From the NCBI RefSeq assembly GCF_026342015.1, contig NZ_JAPENL010000001.1, forward strand, positions 868,001 to 932,000: 64,000 bases of DNA. The letters run 5' to 3'. Below the pieces are notes generated by a model. It was not told the origin of the DNA. It was given only the letters and a program-made list of their open reading frames with translations, and made no database searches. This DNA comes from Micromonospora lupini (GTDB lineage Bacteria; Actinomycetota; Actinomycetes; Mycobacteriales; Micromonosporaceae). A program made the translations under genes and the position numbers. Numbering within the stretch: position 1 is the stretch's first letter; each line of letters begins with the position of its first letter. Positions 51,948 through 60,230 of this stretch are shown one piece after another.

Positions 51948-51967
51948 GATGTGACCCGGGTCACATC
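51948..51967. promoter_or_regulatory. CRP-type palindrome TGTGA-N6-TCACA
   Basis: A perfect 20-nt palindrome whose core TGTGACCCGGGTCACA fits the CRP/FNR consensus exactly. It lies between the divergent DUF305 (start 51890) and LVIVD-repeat (start 52031) genes and may control both. Confidence 0.75.
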
Positions 51968-51980
51968 GATGATCTCCGAC

Positions 51981-51999
51981 GGTCGGTAAGGTACCGACC
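51981..51999. promoter_or_regulatory. Second inverted repeat GGTCGGTA-AGG-TACCGACC
   Basis: An 8+8 bp perfect repeat, 13 bp beyond the CRP-type site and 32 bp before the LVIVD-gene start. It could be an operator or a hairpin in that gene's leader. Confidence 0.55.
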
Positions 52000-52030
52000 A
52001 TCGCCATCCCCCTTTCGAAGGGCGCCGCCG

Positions 52031-53485
52031 ATGATCCGACTGGCCACCGCACGGCTCCGACAACTCCGCATCGTCAGCCTGGCCGCAACAGGTCTGCTGC
52101 TGACAAGCGTCGCCGTGGCGACGCCGAGCAGCGCCCAGGAGGCCGCACCAGCGGCGGCACCACAGGCCGCCGCCAGCGACATCCCGGGCGTCGACGAGAT
52201 CCGCAGCAGCCCCAACCTGCGGCAGATCGCCAACCTCCCCAAGCAGGCGCCGTTCGACACGACAGCCGCGCTCAACAGCGACATGGCGTTCCAGGGCAAG
52301 TACGCCTTCGCCGGCAACTACAACGGGTTCGTCGTCTACGACATCTCCCGGCCCAGCGCGCCCAAGATCACCGCGCAGGTGTCCTGCCCGGGATCGCAGA
52401 ACGACATCTCGGTCTACGGCAACCTGCTGTTCGTCTCCACCGACTCGTCGCGCAGTGACGACTCGTGCGCGAGCGTCGCCCAGCCCGCCTCCGTGAAGGA
52501 GTCGTGGGAGGGCATCAAGGTCTTCGACATCAGTGACAAGGCCAACCCGCGCTACATCAAGTCCGTGGAGACCGCCTGCGGGTCGCACACCCACACGCTG
52601 GTGCCGGGCAAGGACCGCAAGAACGTCTACCTGTACGTCTCGTCGTACAGCCCGCGGGCCGAGTTCCCCGACTGCCAGCCGCCGCACGACTCCATCTCCA
52701 TCGTCAAGGTGCCGGTGAAGAAGCCGACCGAGGCGGCCGTCATCTCGACGCCGAACCTCTTCCCGGACGGCGGTTTCCCGGGCAGCGAGACCGGCTCGGC
52801 GACCACCGGCTGCCACGACATCACCGCGTACCCGGCGAAGGACATCGCGGCGGGCGCCTGCATGGGTGACGGCATCCTGCTCGACATCAAGAACCGGGAA
52901 GCTCCTCGCCTGATCACCCAGGTCCGGGACACGGTCAACTTCGCCTTCTGGCACTCGGCCACCTTCAACAACGCCGGCACCAAGGTCGTCTTCACCGACG
53001 AGCTGGGCGGCGGCGGGGCGGCCACCTGCAACGAGACCGTCGGCCCCAACCGGGGAGCGGACGCCATCTACGACATCACCGGTCGCGGTGACGCCCGGAC
53101 GCTTGCGTTCCGCAGCTACTACAAGATCCCCCGCACGAACGCCGAGACCGAGAACTGCGTGGCGCACAACGGCTCGCTGGTCCCGGTGCTCGGGCGGGAC
53201 ATCATGGTGCAGGCGTGGTACCAGGGCGGCATCTCCGTCTGGGACTTCACCGACTCGCGCCACCCCAAGGAGATCGCGTACTGGGAGCGGGGGCCGCTCT
53301 CCGCCACCGAGCCCGTCACCGGTGGCGCGTGGTCGACGTACTACTACAACGGCAACATCTACTCCAACGACATCCAGAAGGGCCTGGACGTCCTGGAGCT
53401 GAACGACTGGCGGACCTGGACGGCGAACCTGACCCGGTTCAACGAGCTGAACGTGCAGACCCAGCCCGGTTACCTGAGCTGGTAG
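52031..53485 (+). CDS. Secreted LVIVD-repeat (beta-propeller-like) protein
   Basis: A 484-residue exported protein. The signal peptide (about 1-38) ends in SSAQ-EA. The rest is made of repeats of the LVIVD type, e.g. FAGNYNGFVVYDISRPSAP, LLFVSTDSS, GIKVFDISDKANPRYI and GGISVWDFTDSRHPKEI, which fold as a propeller. Two conserved His-containing stretches (GSHTHTLVPGK and GCHDITAYP) may bind metal. Such genes often sit beside DUF305 genes in actinobacteria. The ATG at 52031 has GAAGGG upstream. Function unknown. Confidence 0.9.
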   Translation: MIRLATARLRQLRIVSLAATGLLLTSVAVATPSSAQEAAPAAAPQAAASDIPGVDEIRSSPNLRQIANLPKQAPFDTTAALNSDMAFQGKYAFAGNYNGFVVYDISRPSAPKITAQVSCPGSQNDISVYGNLLFVSTDSSRSDDSCASVAQPASVKESWEGIKVFDISDKANPRYIKSVETACGSHTHTLVPGKDRKNVYLYVSSYSPRAEFPDCQPPHDSISIVKVPVKKPTEAAVISTPNLFPDGGFPGSETGSATTGCHDITAYPAKDIAAGACMGDGILLDIKNREAPRLITQVRDTVNFAFWHSATFNNAGTKVVFTDELGGGGAATCNETVGPNRGADAIYDITGRGDARTLAFRSYYKIPRTNAETENCVAHNGSLVPVLGRDIMVQAWYQGGISVWDFTDSRHPKEIAYWERGPLSATEPVTGGAWSTYYYNGNIYSNDIQKGLDVLELNDWRTWTANLTRFNELNVQTQPGYLSW

Positions 53486-53500
53486 CACCGACCGCGCGAC

Positions 53501-53535
53501 CCGGGCCCGGCCTCTCGTCGAGGGGCCGGGCCCGG
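53501..53535 (+). terminator. Terminator hairpin after the LVIVD-repeat gene
   Basis: CCGGGCCCGGCC pairs perfectly with GGCCGGGCCCGG across an 11-nt spacer, starting 16 bp after the stop. Confidence 0.75.
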
Positions 53536-53654
53536 CCACGTCAGCCCGCCCGGACCAGGCCCGCCGCCCCGATCGGGGGGCGCCACGGTGGGGCCGGTCA
53601 CCTGAGCGGGGGTTGGCGATCGGCCGGCCGGCCCCTGTGCCAACGTGGTCAGAT

Positions 53655-54881
53655 GTGAAGTCTGCCGCCGGCACGCCGCCGGCCCCGCCCGAACCGACCG
53701 CGCGCTGGCGTCCCCACCCGCTCGACGTGGTGGCGGTCGTCCTCGCGGTGGCCGGTGCGGCCTGCGCGCTGAGCGGGCTACTGTCCCGCGCCGAGACCAC
53801 TGCCACCCTGCACCGCATCCTGCCGCTGCTGCTCTTCCTCGGCACCGTGATCGTGCTGGCCGAGCTGACCGCCGTGGCGGGCGTCTTCGACGTGCTGGCC
53901 AGCCGGCTCGCCATCGCCTCCCGGGGCCGCTGGGCGGCGCTGTTCCTGCTCTGCGGCGGCCTCGCCACGGTGACCACCCTCGTGCTCAACCTCGACACGA
54001 CTGCCGTGCTGCTCACCCCGGTGCTGCTCGCGCTGGCCCGCGGCCTGCGCGTCCCGGCCGGACCGCTCGCGGTCACCACGGTCTGGCTGGCGAACACCGC
54101 AAGCCTGCTGCTGCCGGTGTCCAACCTGACGAACCTGCTGGCCGCCGACCGGGTCGGGCTCACGCCACTGGCGTACGCCGAACGGATGGCGCTGCCGCAG
54201 CTCGCCGCCGTGACGGTGACCATGGTGCTGCTCTGGTACTGCTGGTGGCGGCGGGAACGACCGGCCGGCGGACGCTTCGTCCCGCCGGCCCCACACGTGC
54301 CGGCCGACCCGGTGCTGCACCGCGTCGCGCTCGCCGGCTGCCTACTCTTCGTCGCCGGCATCCTCGCCGGGGTGGAGATCGGGCTCGCCTCAAGCGTCGC
54401 GCTCGCGCTGGTGCTGCTCGGCTTCGTGGTCCGCTCCCCCACCACGCTGCGGGCCGGGTTGGTGCCCGTACGGCTGCTGCTCTTCGTCGTCGGCCTGTTC
54501 CTGGTGGTGCAGACCCTCGGCCGGCACGGGCTGGACGACCTGGTCGCCGACCTGGTCGGCGCCGACGGCGGTGCGGCCGGCGCGCTGCGCGCCGGCGGCA
54601 CGGGGGCGCTGCTGGCCAACGCGGTGAACAACCTGCCGGCCTACCTGGCCGGTGAGGCGGTGCTGCCCGGCGCCGACCACACCCGCCTGCTGGCCCTGCT
54701 GATCGGCACGAACGTCGGCCCACTCGCCGCGCCGTGGGCGTCGCTCGCCACCCTGCTCTGGTTCGAACGGTGCCGGGCGGCCGGGGTGGCGGTGCCGGTA
54801 CGACGGTTCGTGCTGACCAGCACCCTGCTCGCCGTCGCCGGCACGCTCGCCGCGGTCGGCGCGCTGCTGCTGGTCAGCTGA
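53655..54881 (+). CDS. ArsB/NhaD/SLC13-type ion transporter
   Basis: About 408 residues with ten or more TM helices. Family features are ILPLLLFLGTVIVLAELTA early, VLNLDTTAVLLTPVLLALA in the first half and LLANAVNNLPAYLAGEA in the second, typical of the ion-transporter superfamily that includes arsenite and dicarboxylate carriers. The substrate cannot be told; no ars regulatory or reductase genes flank it. The start is uncertain: GTG 53655 is chosen, with GTG 53637 and TTG 53613 also in frame and no clear ribosome site. Confidence 0.85.
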   Translation: MKSAAGTPPAPPEPTARWRPHPLDVVAVVLAVAGAACALSGLLSRAETTATLHRILPLLLFLGTVIVLAELTAVAGVFDVLASRLAIASRGRWAALFLLCGGLATVTTLVLNLDTTAVLLTPVLLALARGLRVPAGPLAVTTVWLANTASLLLPVSNLTNLLAADRVGLTPLAYAERMALPQLAAVTVTMVLLWYCWWRRERPAGGRFVPPAPHVPADPVLHRVALAGCLLFVAGILAGVEIGLASSVALALVLLGFVVRSPTTLRAGLVPVRLLLFVVGLFLVVQTLGRHGLDDLVADLVGADGGAAGALRAGGTGALLANAVNNLPAYLAGEAVLPGADHTRLLALLIGTNVGPLAAPWASLATLLWFERCRAAGVAVPVRRFVLTSTLLAVAGTLAAVGALLLVS

Positions 54882-54887
54882 GGGCCG

Positions 54888-55364
54888 TCAGCCGGCGGCC
54901 CGCTCCACGATGAACATGAAGCAGCCGTAGACCACGTTGCGGCTGTGTAGCTGGCGCACCCGCGGGTCGGCGAACAGCTCCGCGATCACCGCCTCCGGGT
55001 CGGTGCCGTCGTGCAGCCGGCCGCCGCAGATCCGTCCCTGCCGGTCGTACGCCCGCAGCACCTGGGGACGCCCCCGCCAGGCCGGCGGGTGGCCACCGGC
55101 GTGGTCCGGGCCCGGGCAGGCGGCGGCGTGCGCGAAGACCGGCCCGATCTCCCGGTACGCGGCGGCGTCGATCGGTGGGGCGTAGCCGAACAGCAGCAGC
55201 GCCTCCCCCGCCTCGGCGTCGCGCAGGCAACAGCGCAGCGGTTCCCCGCCGCCGGCCAGGCACGCTTCGACGGGGTGGCCTGCGGCGTCGCGGCCGGTAC
55301 GACGGACGAGGTCGAGGGCCGAGGCCGGTACGGCGTGGACGCGGAAGGTGGCGGTGGTCGTCAT
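54888..55364 (-). CDS. DUF1203 family protein
   Basis: A 158-residue soluble protein. It matches DUF1203 with CRCCLRDAEAGE-like LRCCLRDAEAGEALLLFGY, YREIGPVFAHAAAC (residues with Cys/His) and YGCFMFIVER at the end. DUF1203 proteins have no known role. The ATG at 55364 starts MTTTATFRVHAVPA. It is convergent with the transporter gene (6-bp gap) and divergent from the RiPP precursor gene. Confidence 0.88.
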   Translation of the reverse strand: MTTTATFRVHAVPASALDLVRRTGRDAAGHPVEACLAGGGEPLRCCLRDAEAGEALLLFGYAPPIDAAAYREIGPVFAHAAACPGPDHAGGHPPAWRGRPQVLRAYDRQGRICGGRLHDGTDPEAVIAELFADPRVRQLHSRNVVYGCFMFIVERAAG

Positions 55365-55513
55365 GCGTCCAGCCTGGTCCGGTGGCGGCGGCGATGCTGG
55401 CGGCGATCGGACCTGGCGCTGGTGCGCGTTTTCGGCCTTGTCGTCGTGTTGTCGCCATACTGTGCCGGATGACCGTTTATCCTGGTCAGGACCCATACGA
55501 GTAGGGAGTACCC

Positions 55514-55669
55514 ATGACAGCGCACCGCGAGCTGGAGACCACCGAGACGGCAGTGCCGGACTACCGGCCGCCGACGATCCGGCGCCTCGGCACCCTCGCC
55601 GAGCTGACCAAGGGCGGCACGGTGGGCCCGGACGACGGGCTGGGCGGCGGAGGCGACGGCTCGCTCTGA
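55514..55669 (+). CDS. Lasso-type RiPP precursor peptide (51 aa)
   Basis: A 51-residue peptide with a GGGAG ribosome site 7 nt before the ATG. The leader contains YRPPTIRRLGTLAELT, which matches the lasso-leader pattern Y-xx-P-x-(L/I)-xx-LG-x-(L/F)-xx-LT recognised by RRE proteins. If Thr is at position -2, as in lasso peptides, cleavage after the next Lys gives the core GGTVGPDDGLGGGGDGSL. Gly1 and Asp7 or Asp8 could form the macrolactam. The Gly-rich tail with one penultimate Ser is unusual. An exporter and an Asn-synthetase-like cyclase gene follow directly. Confidence 0.82.
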   Translation: MTAHRELETTETAVPDYRPPTIRRLGTLAELTKGGTVGPDDGLGGGGDGSL

Positions 55670-55697
55670 CCGGTCCTCGGCAGTGGGAACACCGCCG

Positions 55698-56312
55698 ATG
55701 CTCACCGTCCGTCGGGCCCAGCGTCGGTTCGGCCGTCGGGTGATCTTCACGGACCTCGACCTCGACGTGGCCTCGGGCGCGCGCGTCTTTCTGGGCGGCA
55801 GCAACGGATCCGGCAAGACCACATTGCTGCGGTGCCTGTCCGGCACGCTGACCCTCAGCGCCGGGCAGGCCACCGTCGGCGGCCACCCCGTCGGATCGCT
55901 GCCCGCGAGACGTCTGACAGGTGTGTGTCTCGCACCCGAGCAGGGCCTGTACGAGAAACTGTCGGCGCGGGAGAATCTGGCCCTCGTCGCCCGGCTCCGC
56001 CTGCCCCGGCGGGCCGTCGCCCCGGCCGTCGCCGGCCTTGAGCAGGAACTCGACCTGACCGGCTACGCCACAGTTCCGGTGGAGCGCTGTTCGGCGGGAA
56101 TGCGGGCCCGGGTGAGCATCGCGCGGGCCCTCGTGGGCGCGCCCGCCCTGCTGCTGCTCGACGAGCCCAGCCGGTCGCTCGACGACCCCTCCCGGCTGCT
56201 GCTCTGGCAGGCGCTGGACCGGCGACCCGAGCTGACCTGCGTGATCGCCTCGCACCACGCCGACGACCGACGCCGGTGCGGGACCGCCCTGACGCTCGCG
56301 GCGGCGGCATGA
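55698..56312 (+). CDS. ABC transporter ATP-binding protein of the RiPP locus
   Basis: A short 204-residue ATPase. Walker A is GGSNGSGKTT, Walker B LLLLDEPS, and the H-loop lies in IASHHADDRR. The signature loop reads CSAGM rather than LSGGQ. ATG 55698 is chosen, with a GTG at 55683 in frame. Its ATGA overlap with the permease gene shows they form one ABC-2 exporter, probably for the mature peptide and possibly for self-immunity. Confidence 0.9.
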   Translation: MLTVRRAQRRFGRRVIFTDLDLDVASGARVFLGGSNGSGKTTLLRCLSGTLTLSAGQATVGGHPVGSLPARRLTGVCLAPEQGLYEKLSARENLALVARLRLPRRAVAPAVAGLEQELDLTGYATVPVERCSAGMRARVSIARALVGAPALLLLDEPSRSLDDPSRLLLWQALDRRPELTCVIASHHADDRRRCGTALTLAAAA

Positions 56313-57178
56313 CGCCGACCGCCGCCACCGCCACCCGCGCCAGCGGCCGCCGGGCGGGCGGAGCCGGCGGGAGGGGTGGGGCCACCGCGGTAGGCATGGT
56401 CCTCGCGCTGGTCCGTCGCGATCTCGGCGACCCGCGTCAGTTTCGGCTGCCGCTGCTGTTGGACGTCGCCTTCGGCGTCGTGAACCTTGTCGTCTTCCTG
56501 TTCATCTCCCGGGTGCTGACGCCTGCCACCGGCACCGACCTGACCCGCTCGCCCAGCTACTTCGACTTCGTGGCTGTCGGCATCACCTTCCTGCTCGTCC
56601 TGCAGGCGGCCAGCACCCAACTGACCGGCCGTGTGATCCGGGAACAGCGCAGTGGAACCCTTGAGCTGCTGGCGGCGCAGCCCGTCCCGGTTCCCGCGCT
56701 GGCCATCGGGACCGCGGGCTACCCGTTCCTGTTCGTGCTGCTGCGCTCCGGCGTCTACCTGGCGATCCTCGCCACGGTGCTCGGCCTGCGCACCGAACAC
56801 GCCGACTGGTGGGGTGTGACTGTGGTGCTTGTCGCCGGCAGCGCGGCCATGATGGGCGTCGGTATCGTGCTGGCGGCGTTCACCATCGCGGTCGGGCACG
56901 GCGACGGCGCCGCCCGGCTCGTCGTCGTCGGGCTGTCCTTCGTGTCCGGCACGTACTTCCCGGTGTCCGAGCTTCCCGGCCCACTGCCGGCGCTGACCGC
57001 GGTGCTGCCCAGCCGGATCGCCCTGGACGGCCTGCGCGCCGCCCTCACCGGTGGTCACTGGACGTGGTCGGCCGGAGCGCTGCTCGGGGCCACCGCGCTG
57101 CTGCTGCCGGCATCGAGTTGGGCCTTCGGCCGGGCGCTGCGCGTCGCCGCGCGCCGGGGCGCCCTGAAACGCGATTGA
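56309..57178 (+). CDS. ABC-2 type permease of the RiPP locus
   Basis: A 289-residue membrane protein with about six TM helices. A Gly/Arg-rich N-terminus (1-40) precedes the first (LLLDVAFGVVNLVVFLFISRV). The motif EQRSGTLELLAAQPV, a cytoplasmic coupling element of ABC-2 permeases, lies between TM2 and TM3, and GTYFPVSELPGPL is a late-loop motif. The ATG overlaps the ATPase stop. It forms the exporter with the preceding ATPase. Confidence 0.9.
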   Translation: MTPTAATATRASGRRAGGAGGRGGATAVGMVLALVRRDLGDPRQFRLPLLLDVAFGVVNLVVFLFISRVLTPATGTDLTRSPSYFDFVAVGITFLLVLQAASTQLTGRVIREQRSGTLELLAAQPVPVPALAIGTAGYPFLFVLLRSGVYLAILATVLGLRTEHADWWGVTVVLVAGSAAMMGVGIVLAAFTIAVGHGDGAARLVVVGLSFVSGTYFPVSELPGPLPALTAVLPSRIALDGLRAALTGGHWTWSAGALLGATALLLPASSWAFGRALRVAARRGALKRD

Positions 57179-57179
57179 G

Positions 57180-58349
57180 GTGACAGTGCTCCGTCCGACC
57201 TCGTTCGACATCGCCACCGGAACGGTGCTGGGTGTCGCCCCGGTATCGCCGCGTCGACCCACGCCGACCGGCCTGCCGGGCCCGCTCGGTGCGCTCGACG
57301 CGGCAGTGCTGCCCGGCCTGGCCCGGCCGCCATGCCTGGTCAGCTTCTCCGGCGGGTTGGACTCGTCGCTGGTCCTGGCGGTCGCCGTCCGCGCCGCCCG
57401 CCGGGAGGGCCTGCCCGACCCGGTGCCGGTCACCTGGCGGTTCGCCGGGGCGCCCCGGGCCAACGAGTCCGACTGGCAGGAACGGGTGATCCGGGCGCTG
57501 CGGCTCGACGGTTCCTGGCAGATCCTGCGGGCCGACGACGAGCTGGATCTGGTGGGGCCTGTCGCCCGCCGACTGCTGCGCCGCTACGGGGTGGTCCATC
57601 CGGTAAACCTGCACCTGCACCTACCCCTCGCCGAGCTGGCCGGCGGCGGCTCGCTGCTCACCGGGGGCGGCGGGGACCAGATCCTGGCCGGGTGGCGCCG
57701 TCCACAGGCGACCTCGCTGCGCGCCCGCCTGTGGTGGCTGCGCCACGACGTGCGGACGCGGCAGGGGCCGGTGGAGCAGTTCGGGTGGCTGCGCCCGGAG
57801 GTGGCCCGCGACGTGCAGCGGGCGTACCGGGCCGAGGAACGCGCCGAGCCGCGCCTGCTGCGACACCGGATCGCCTGGCACGCCCGCCGTCGAGACCTGC
57901 TGCTGACCTGCTCGGCGCTGTCCCGAATGGCGGGCGATCATCAGGCCGTGGCGATCCAGCCGCTGCTCGACGAGGGGTTCCTGGCCGCGGTGGCCCACTC
58001 CGGCGGCGACCGGCGGGGGGTGGGGCGAGATGCCCTGCTCGCGGAGATCGTCGGGGACGCCCTGCCGGCCGAGGTCATCGCACCGCGCCGCAAGGCACGG
58101 TTCCGTGAGGTGTTCCTCCGGGAGCCGACGCGGGAGTTCGTCCGTACGTGGGACGGCGCCGGCGCCGACACCGACCTGGTGGACCCGGACCGGCTGCGGG
58201 ACCTCTGGTCGCGCTGGCCGATCCCCGGCGGCACTGCCAGCCTGGTGCAACAGCTCTGGCTGGCCGCGTACCCCGCCGAGCGGGCGGGCGGCACCGGGCC
58301 CACGAATCCGCCCACGGGGTCCGACGTCGGCGTGGAGGTGCGGCCCTGA
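57180..58349 (+). CDS. Asparagine-synthetase-like protein, candidate lasso cyclase (C protein)
   Basis: A 389-residue protein with the ATP-pyrophosphatase loop SFSGGLDSSLVLAVA (residues about 54-68) and later LTGGGGDQILAGW, the two signature segments of AsnB-type synthetases. It lacks the N-terminal glutaminase domain of true AsnB (about 200 residues shorter), as many lasso C proteins are reduced. Lasso C proteins adenylate the Asp/Glu side chain and close the macrolactam. GTG 57180 follows the permease stop by 1 bp; GTG 57186 is an alternative start with a closer GAGG. Confidence 0.87.
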   Translation: MTVLRPTSFDIATGTVLGVAPVSPRRPTPTGLPGPLGALDAAVLPGLARPPCLVSFSGGLDSSLVLAVAVRAARREGLPDPVPVTWRFAGAPRANESDWQERVIRALRLDGSWQILRADDELDLVGPVARRLLRRYGVVHPVNLHLHLPLAELAGGGSLLTGGGGDQILAGWRRPQATSLRARLWWLRHDVRTRQGPVEQFGWLRPEVARDVQRAYRAEERAEPRLLRHRIAWHARRRDLLLTCSALSRMAGDHQAVAIQPLLDEGFLAAVAHSGGDRRGVGRDALLAEIVGDALPAEVIAPRRKARFREVFLREPTREFVRTWDGAGADTDLVDPDRLRDLWSRWPIPGGTASLVQQLWLAAYPAERAGGTGPTNPPTGSDVGVEVRP

Positions 58350-58363
58350 CGCAGGGAGGCCGG

Positions 58364-59290
58364 TCAGCCGCGGTTGCGGCGTCGCGCCTCGCGCACCTCG
58401 GCAAGCGTGCCAGGGAGCCGGCCGGCGTTGCGGGCCAGCCGGGTGAGGTGCGCTACCAGCAGCCCGGCCCGGCCGCGCCGGGCCAGCGGACTGGCGTGGC
58501 GCATCGACGCCGGCGTCGGGAACAGGCGCGGGCCGAGGTGCCGCAACCGGCCGCGCAGCGTGGGCAGCTCGGCGAGCTGGGCCAGCGCCACCGCGCCGGG
58601 CGACGCGCGGTGGGCCCGCAGCCACAGCGCCGCCGAGCGGTGCCCGGGCAGGGCCAGCGTGGCGGCCAGGGCAGCGCCGGCCGGGATCAGCCGCAGGCCG
58701 AGCGCGAACGACGCGACGGCCCCGGTCCTCTCGGCGAGGTCGGCCGCCGCCCGCCAGGTCTCGGTGGGGAAGACCTCCACGGCCCGCGTCAGGTCGGCAC
58801 GCGGTCGGTCGGACAACCCCGGCGCGGCGGCGTGCAGCGCCACCAGCAGAGCCGCTCCCGCCTCGTCGGGTACGGCGAGCGTGCCGCCGGCAAGCGCGAT
58901 GCGCTCCGCCGAGGCGGACAGCACCGTCCAGAGCGCGTCGGGGTCGCTCACCCCGTGGAAGCCGCGATGCAGGTCGACGGTGCGCGGCAGCGGGCCGGGC
59001 AGCAGCCACGGTCGCTCGTACCAGTGCGAACGGTGGTCGGGGCGACCCTCGGGGAGGGCGCTGCGGCAGCCGAGGTCGGCAAGTGCCGCCTGCGCCCGGT
59101 CGAACGACGCCGGGGCGACAAGCAGGTCGACGTCGGTGTAGACGCGGTGCCGCTCCTGGCCCAGCCGCCGGGCCAGCCCTGGGCCCTTGAGCAGGACGGT
59201 GTCGACGCCGCGCTCGGCCAGCGCCGCGCTGAGGGTCACGGCGGCCGTGTCGAGGCTCAGGCAGCGCACCGCCTCCGACATGCCGGTCAC
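58364..59290 (-). CDS. Nucleotidyltransferase family protein (NTP_transf_5) of the RiPP locus
   Basis: A 308-residue protein with the nucleotidyltransferase motif LLKGPGLARRLGQERHRVYT followed by DVDLLV (metal-binding DxD). Proteins of the NTP_transf_5 family recur in lasso gene clusters and modify the peptide (for example poly-phosphorylation/nucleotidyl transfer in some systems). The GTG overlaps the stop of the HPr-kinase-like gene; an ATG three codons later is also possible. It is convergent with the cyclase gene (14-bp gap). Confidence 0.82.
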   Translation of the reverse strand: MTGMSEAVRCLSLDTAAVTLSAALAERGVDTVLLKGPGLARRLGQERHRVYTDVDLLVAPASFDRAQAALADLGCRSALPEGRPDHRSHWYERPWLLPGPLPRTVDLHRGFHGVSDPDALWTVLSASAERIALAGGTLAVPDEAGAALLVALHAAAPGLSDRPRADLTRAVEVFPTETWRAAADLAERTGAVASFALGLRLIPAGAALAATLALPGHRSAALWLRAHRASPGAVALAQLAELPTLRGRLRHLGPRLFPTPASMRHASPLARRGRAGLLVAHLTRLARNAGRLPGTLAEVREARRRNRG

Positions 59291-60132
59291 CGGGCCGACC
59301 CCACGGCCCGGCCGGCGGCGATCGTCTCGGCGACCAACCGGTGGGTGTCGTCGAGGACGGCCCAGTCGCGTGGTCGGGTGAGGTCCCATCCCGGCAGAGC
59401 CGCGATCGACAGCAGCGCCACCGGATCGGACGGCAACTCGCCGAACGACCGCAGGCCGGCGAGCCGGGCCAGCAGGACCGTCTGCGGCAGCCGGGTCAGG
59501 CCCACCGCGGCGCCCCAGCGCAGGAACAGCCAGCCACCGAGCGGGACGCGAGGCGCGATCGGGGGCAGCCCGACCCGCAGCCGGTCACCGGCGCGCACCC
59601 GCCGGGTGGGCAGCGTGACCCCCGGCACGGGCTGCCGCAGGTCGACGCAGCGCGGGCCGGCGAACGCGGCGACGCCGTCGGTCACGAGGATGTCGTCGGC
59701 CAGCACCGGCACACTCCGCGCGGCCAGGGCCGCGAGCAGGCTGCTCTTTCCTGCGGTACGCGGGCCGAGCACCGCCCAGGCGCGACCGGCCAGGACGAAG
59801 GCGCCACTGTGGAACGCCTCCCGCCCGGCCCACCTGTTGACTGTGGTCGCCACCGGCGCGAGGTAGGGGTGGGCCAGGACGTCCGGGGTGAGCGGCGGGC
59901 CGTAGAAGGTCGCGGTGCCGTGCTCCCGGTCGACGGCGAGGGTACGCCCGTCCGCGAGGACTCTCGTGCCCCGCCGGTCGTCCAACGGCACCGGCGGTGG
60001 TGGGGGTGTGTCGCACTGGCGGATCCGTACCGCGGGCCAGCCGGGTGCGGCGGCGTCGGCGGGCGGGAGGTCGGCGACCTCGTCCAACCCGTGCACCCGC
60101 AGCCCGTAGGCCGCTCGACCGGATGTGGGCAT
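59287..60132 (-). CDS. HPr kinase-like protein of the RiPP locus
   Basis: A 281-residue kinase-like protein with Walker A LGPRTAGKSSLLAALAA near residue 120 and LADDILVTDG, as in HPr Ser kinases (HprK). Small HprK-like proteins in lasso clusters (e.g. PadeK/ThcoK) phosphorylate a C-terminal Ser of the precursor. Here the precursor has one candidate Ser, at position 17 of its core. ATG 60132 follows GGGGGAAC; ATG 60147 is also in frame. Confidence 0.85.
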   Translation of the reverse strand: MPTSGRAAYGLRVHGLDEVADLPPADAAAPGWPAVRIRQCDTPPPPPVPLDDRRGTRVLADGRTLAVDREHGTATFYGPPLTPDVLAHPYLAPVATTVNRWAGREAFHSGAFVLAGRAWAVLGPRTAGKSSLLAALAARSVPVLADDILVTDGVAAFAGPRCVDLRQPVPGVTLPTRRVRAGDRLRVGLPPIAPRVPLGGWLFLRWGAAVGLTRLPQTVLLARLAGLRSFGELPSDPVALLSIAALPGWDLTRPRDWAVLDDTHRLVAETIAAGRAVGSAR

Positions 60133-60177
60133 GGTTCCCCCGTTCATGCGCTGGTCAACGACCTTTGGCGGTGCGAC

Positions 60178-60215
60178 GGTGCGGGTGGCGCTCGTGGTGA
60201 CGCGCCACCCGCACC
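60178..60215 (-). terminator. Terminator hairpin after the Fn3/Ig-like protein gene
   Basis: A perfect 13-bp stem (GGTGCGGGTGGCG and its complement) with a 12-nt loop, 16 bp past the stop. Confidence 0.75.
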
Positions 60216-60230
60216 CTCATCTTTTGAACG

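Noticed and set aside
55514..55669. Lanthipeptide precursor
   Set aside because: The core has no Cys, a single Ser and one Thr, and no lanthionine synthetase is nearby; leader and cyclase point to a lasso-type system.
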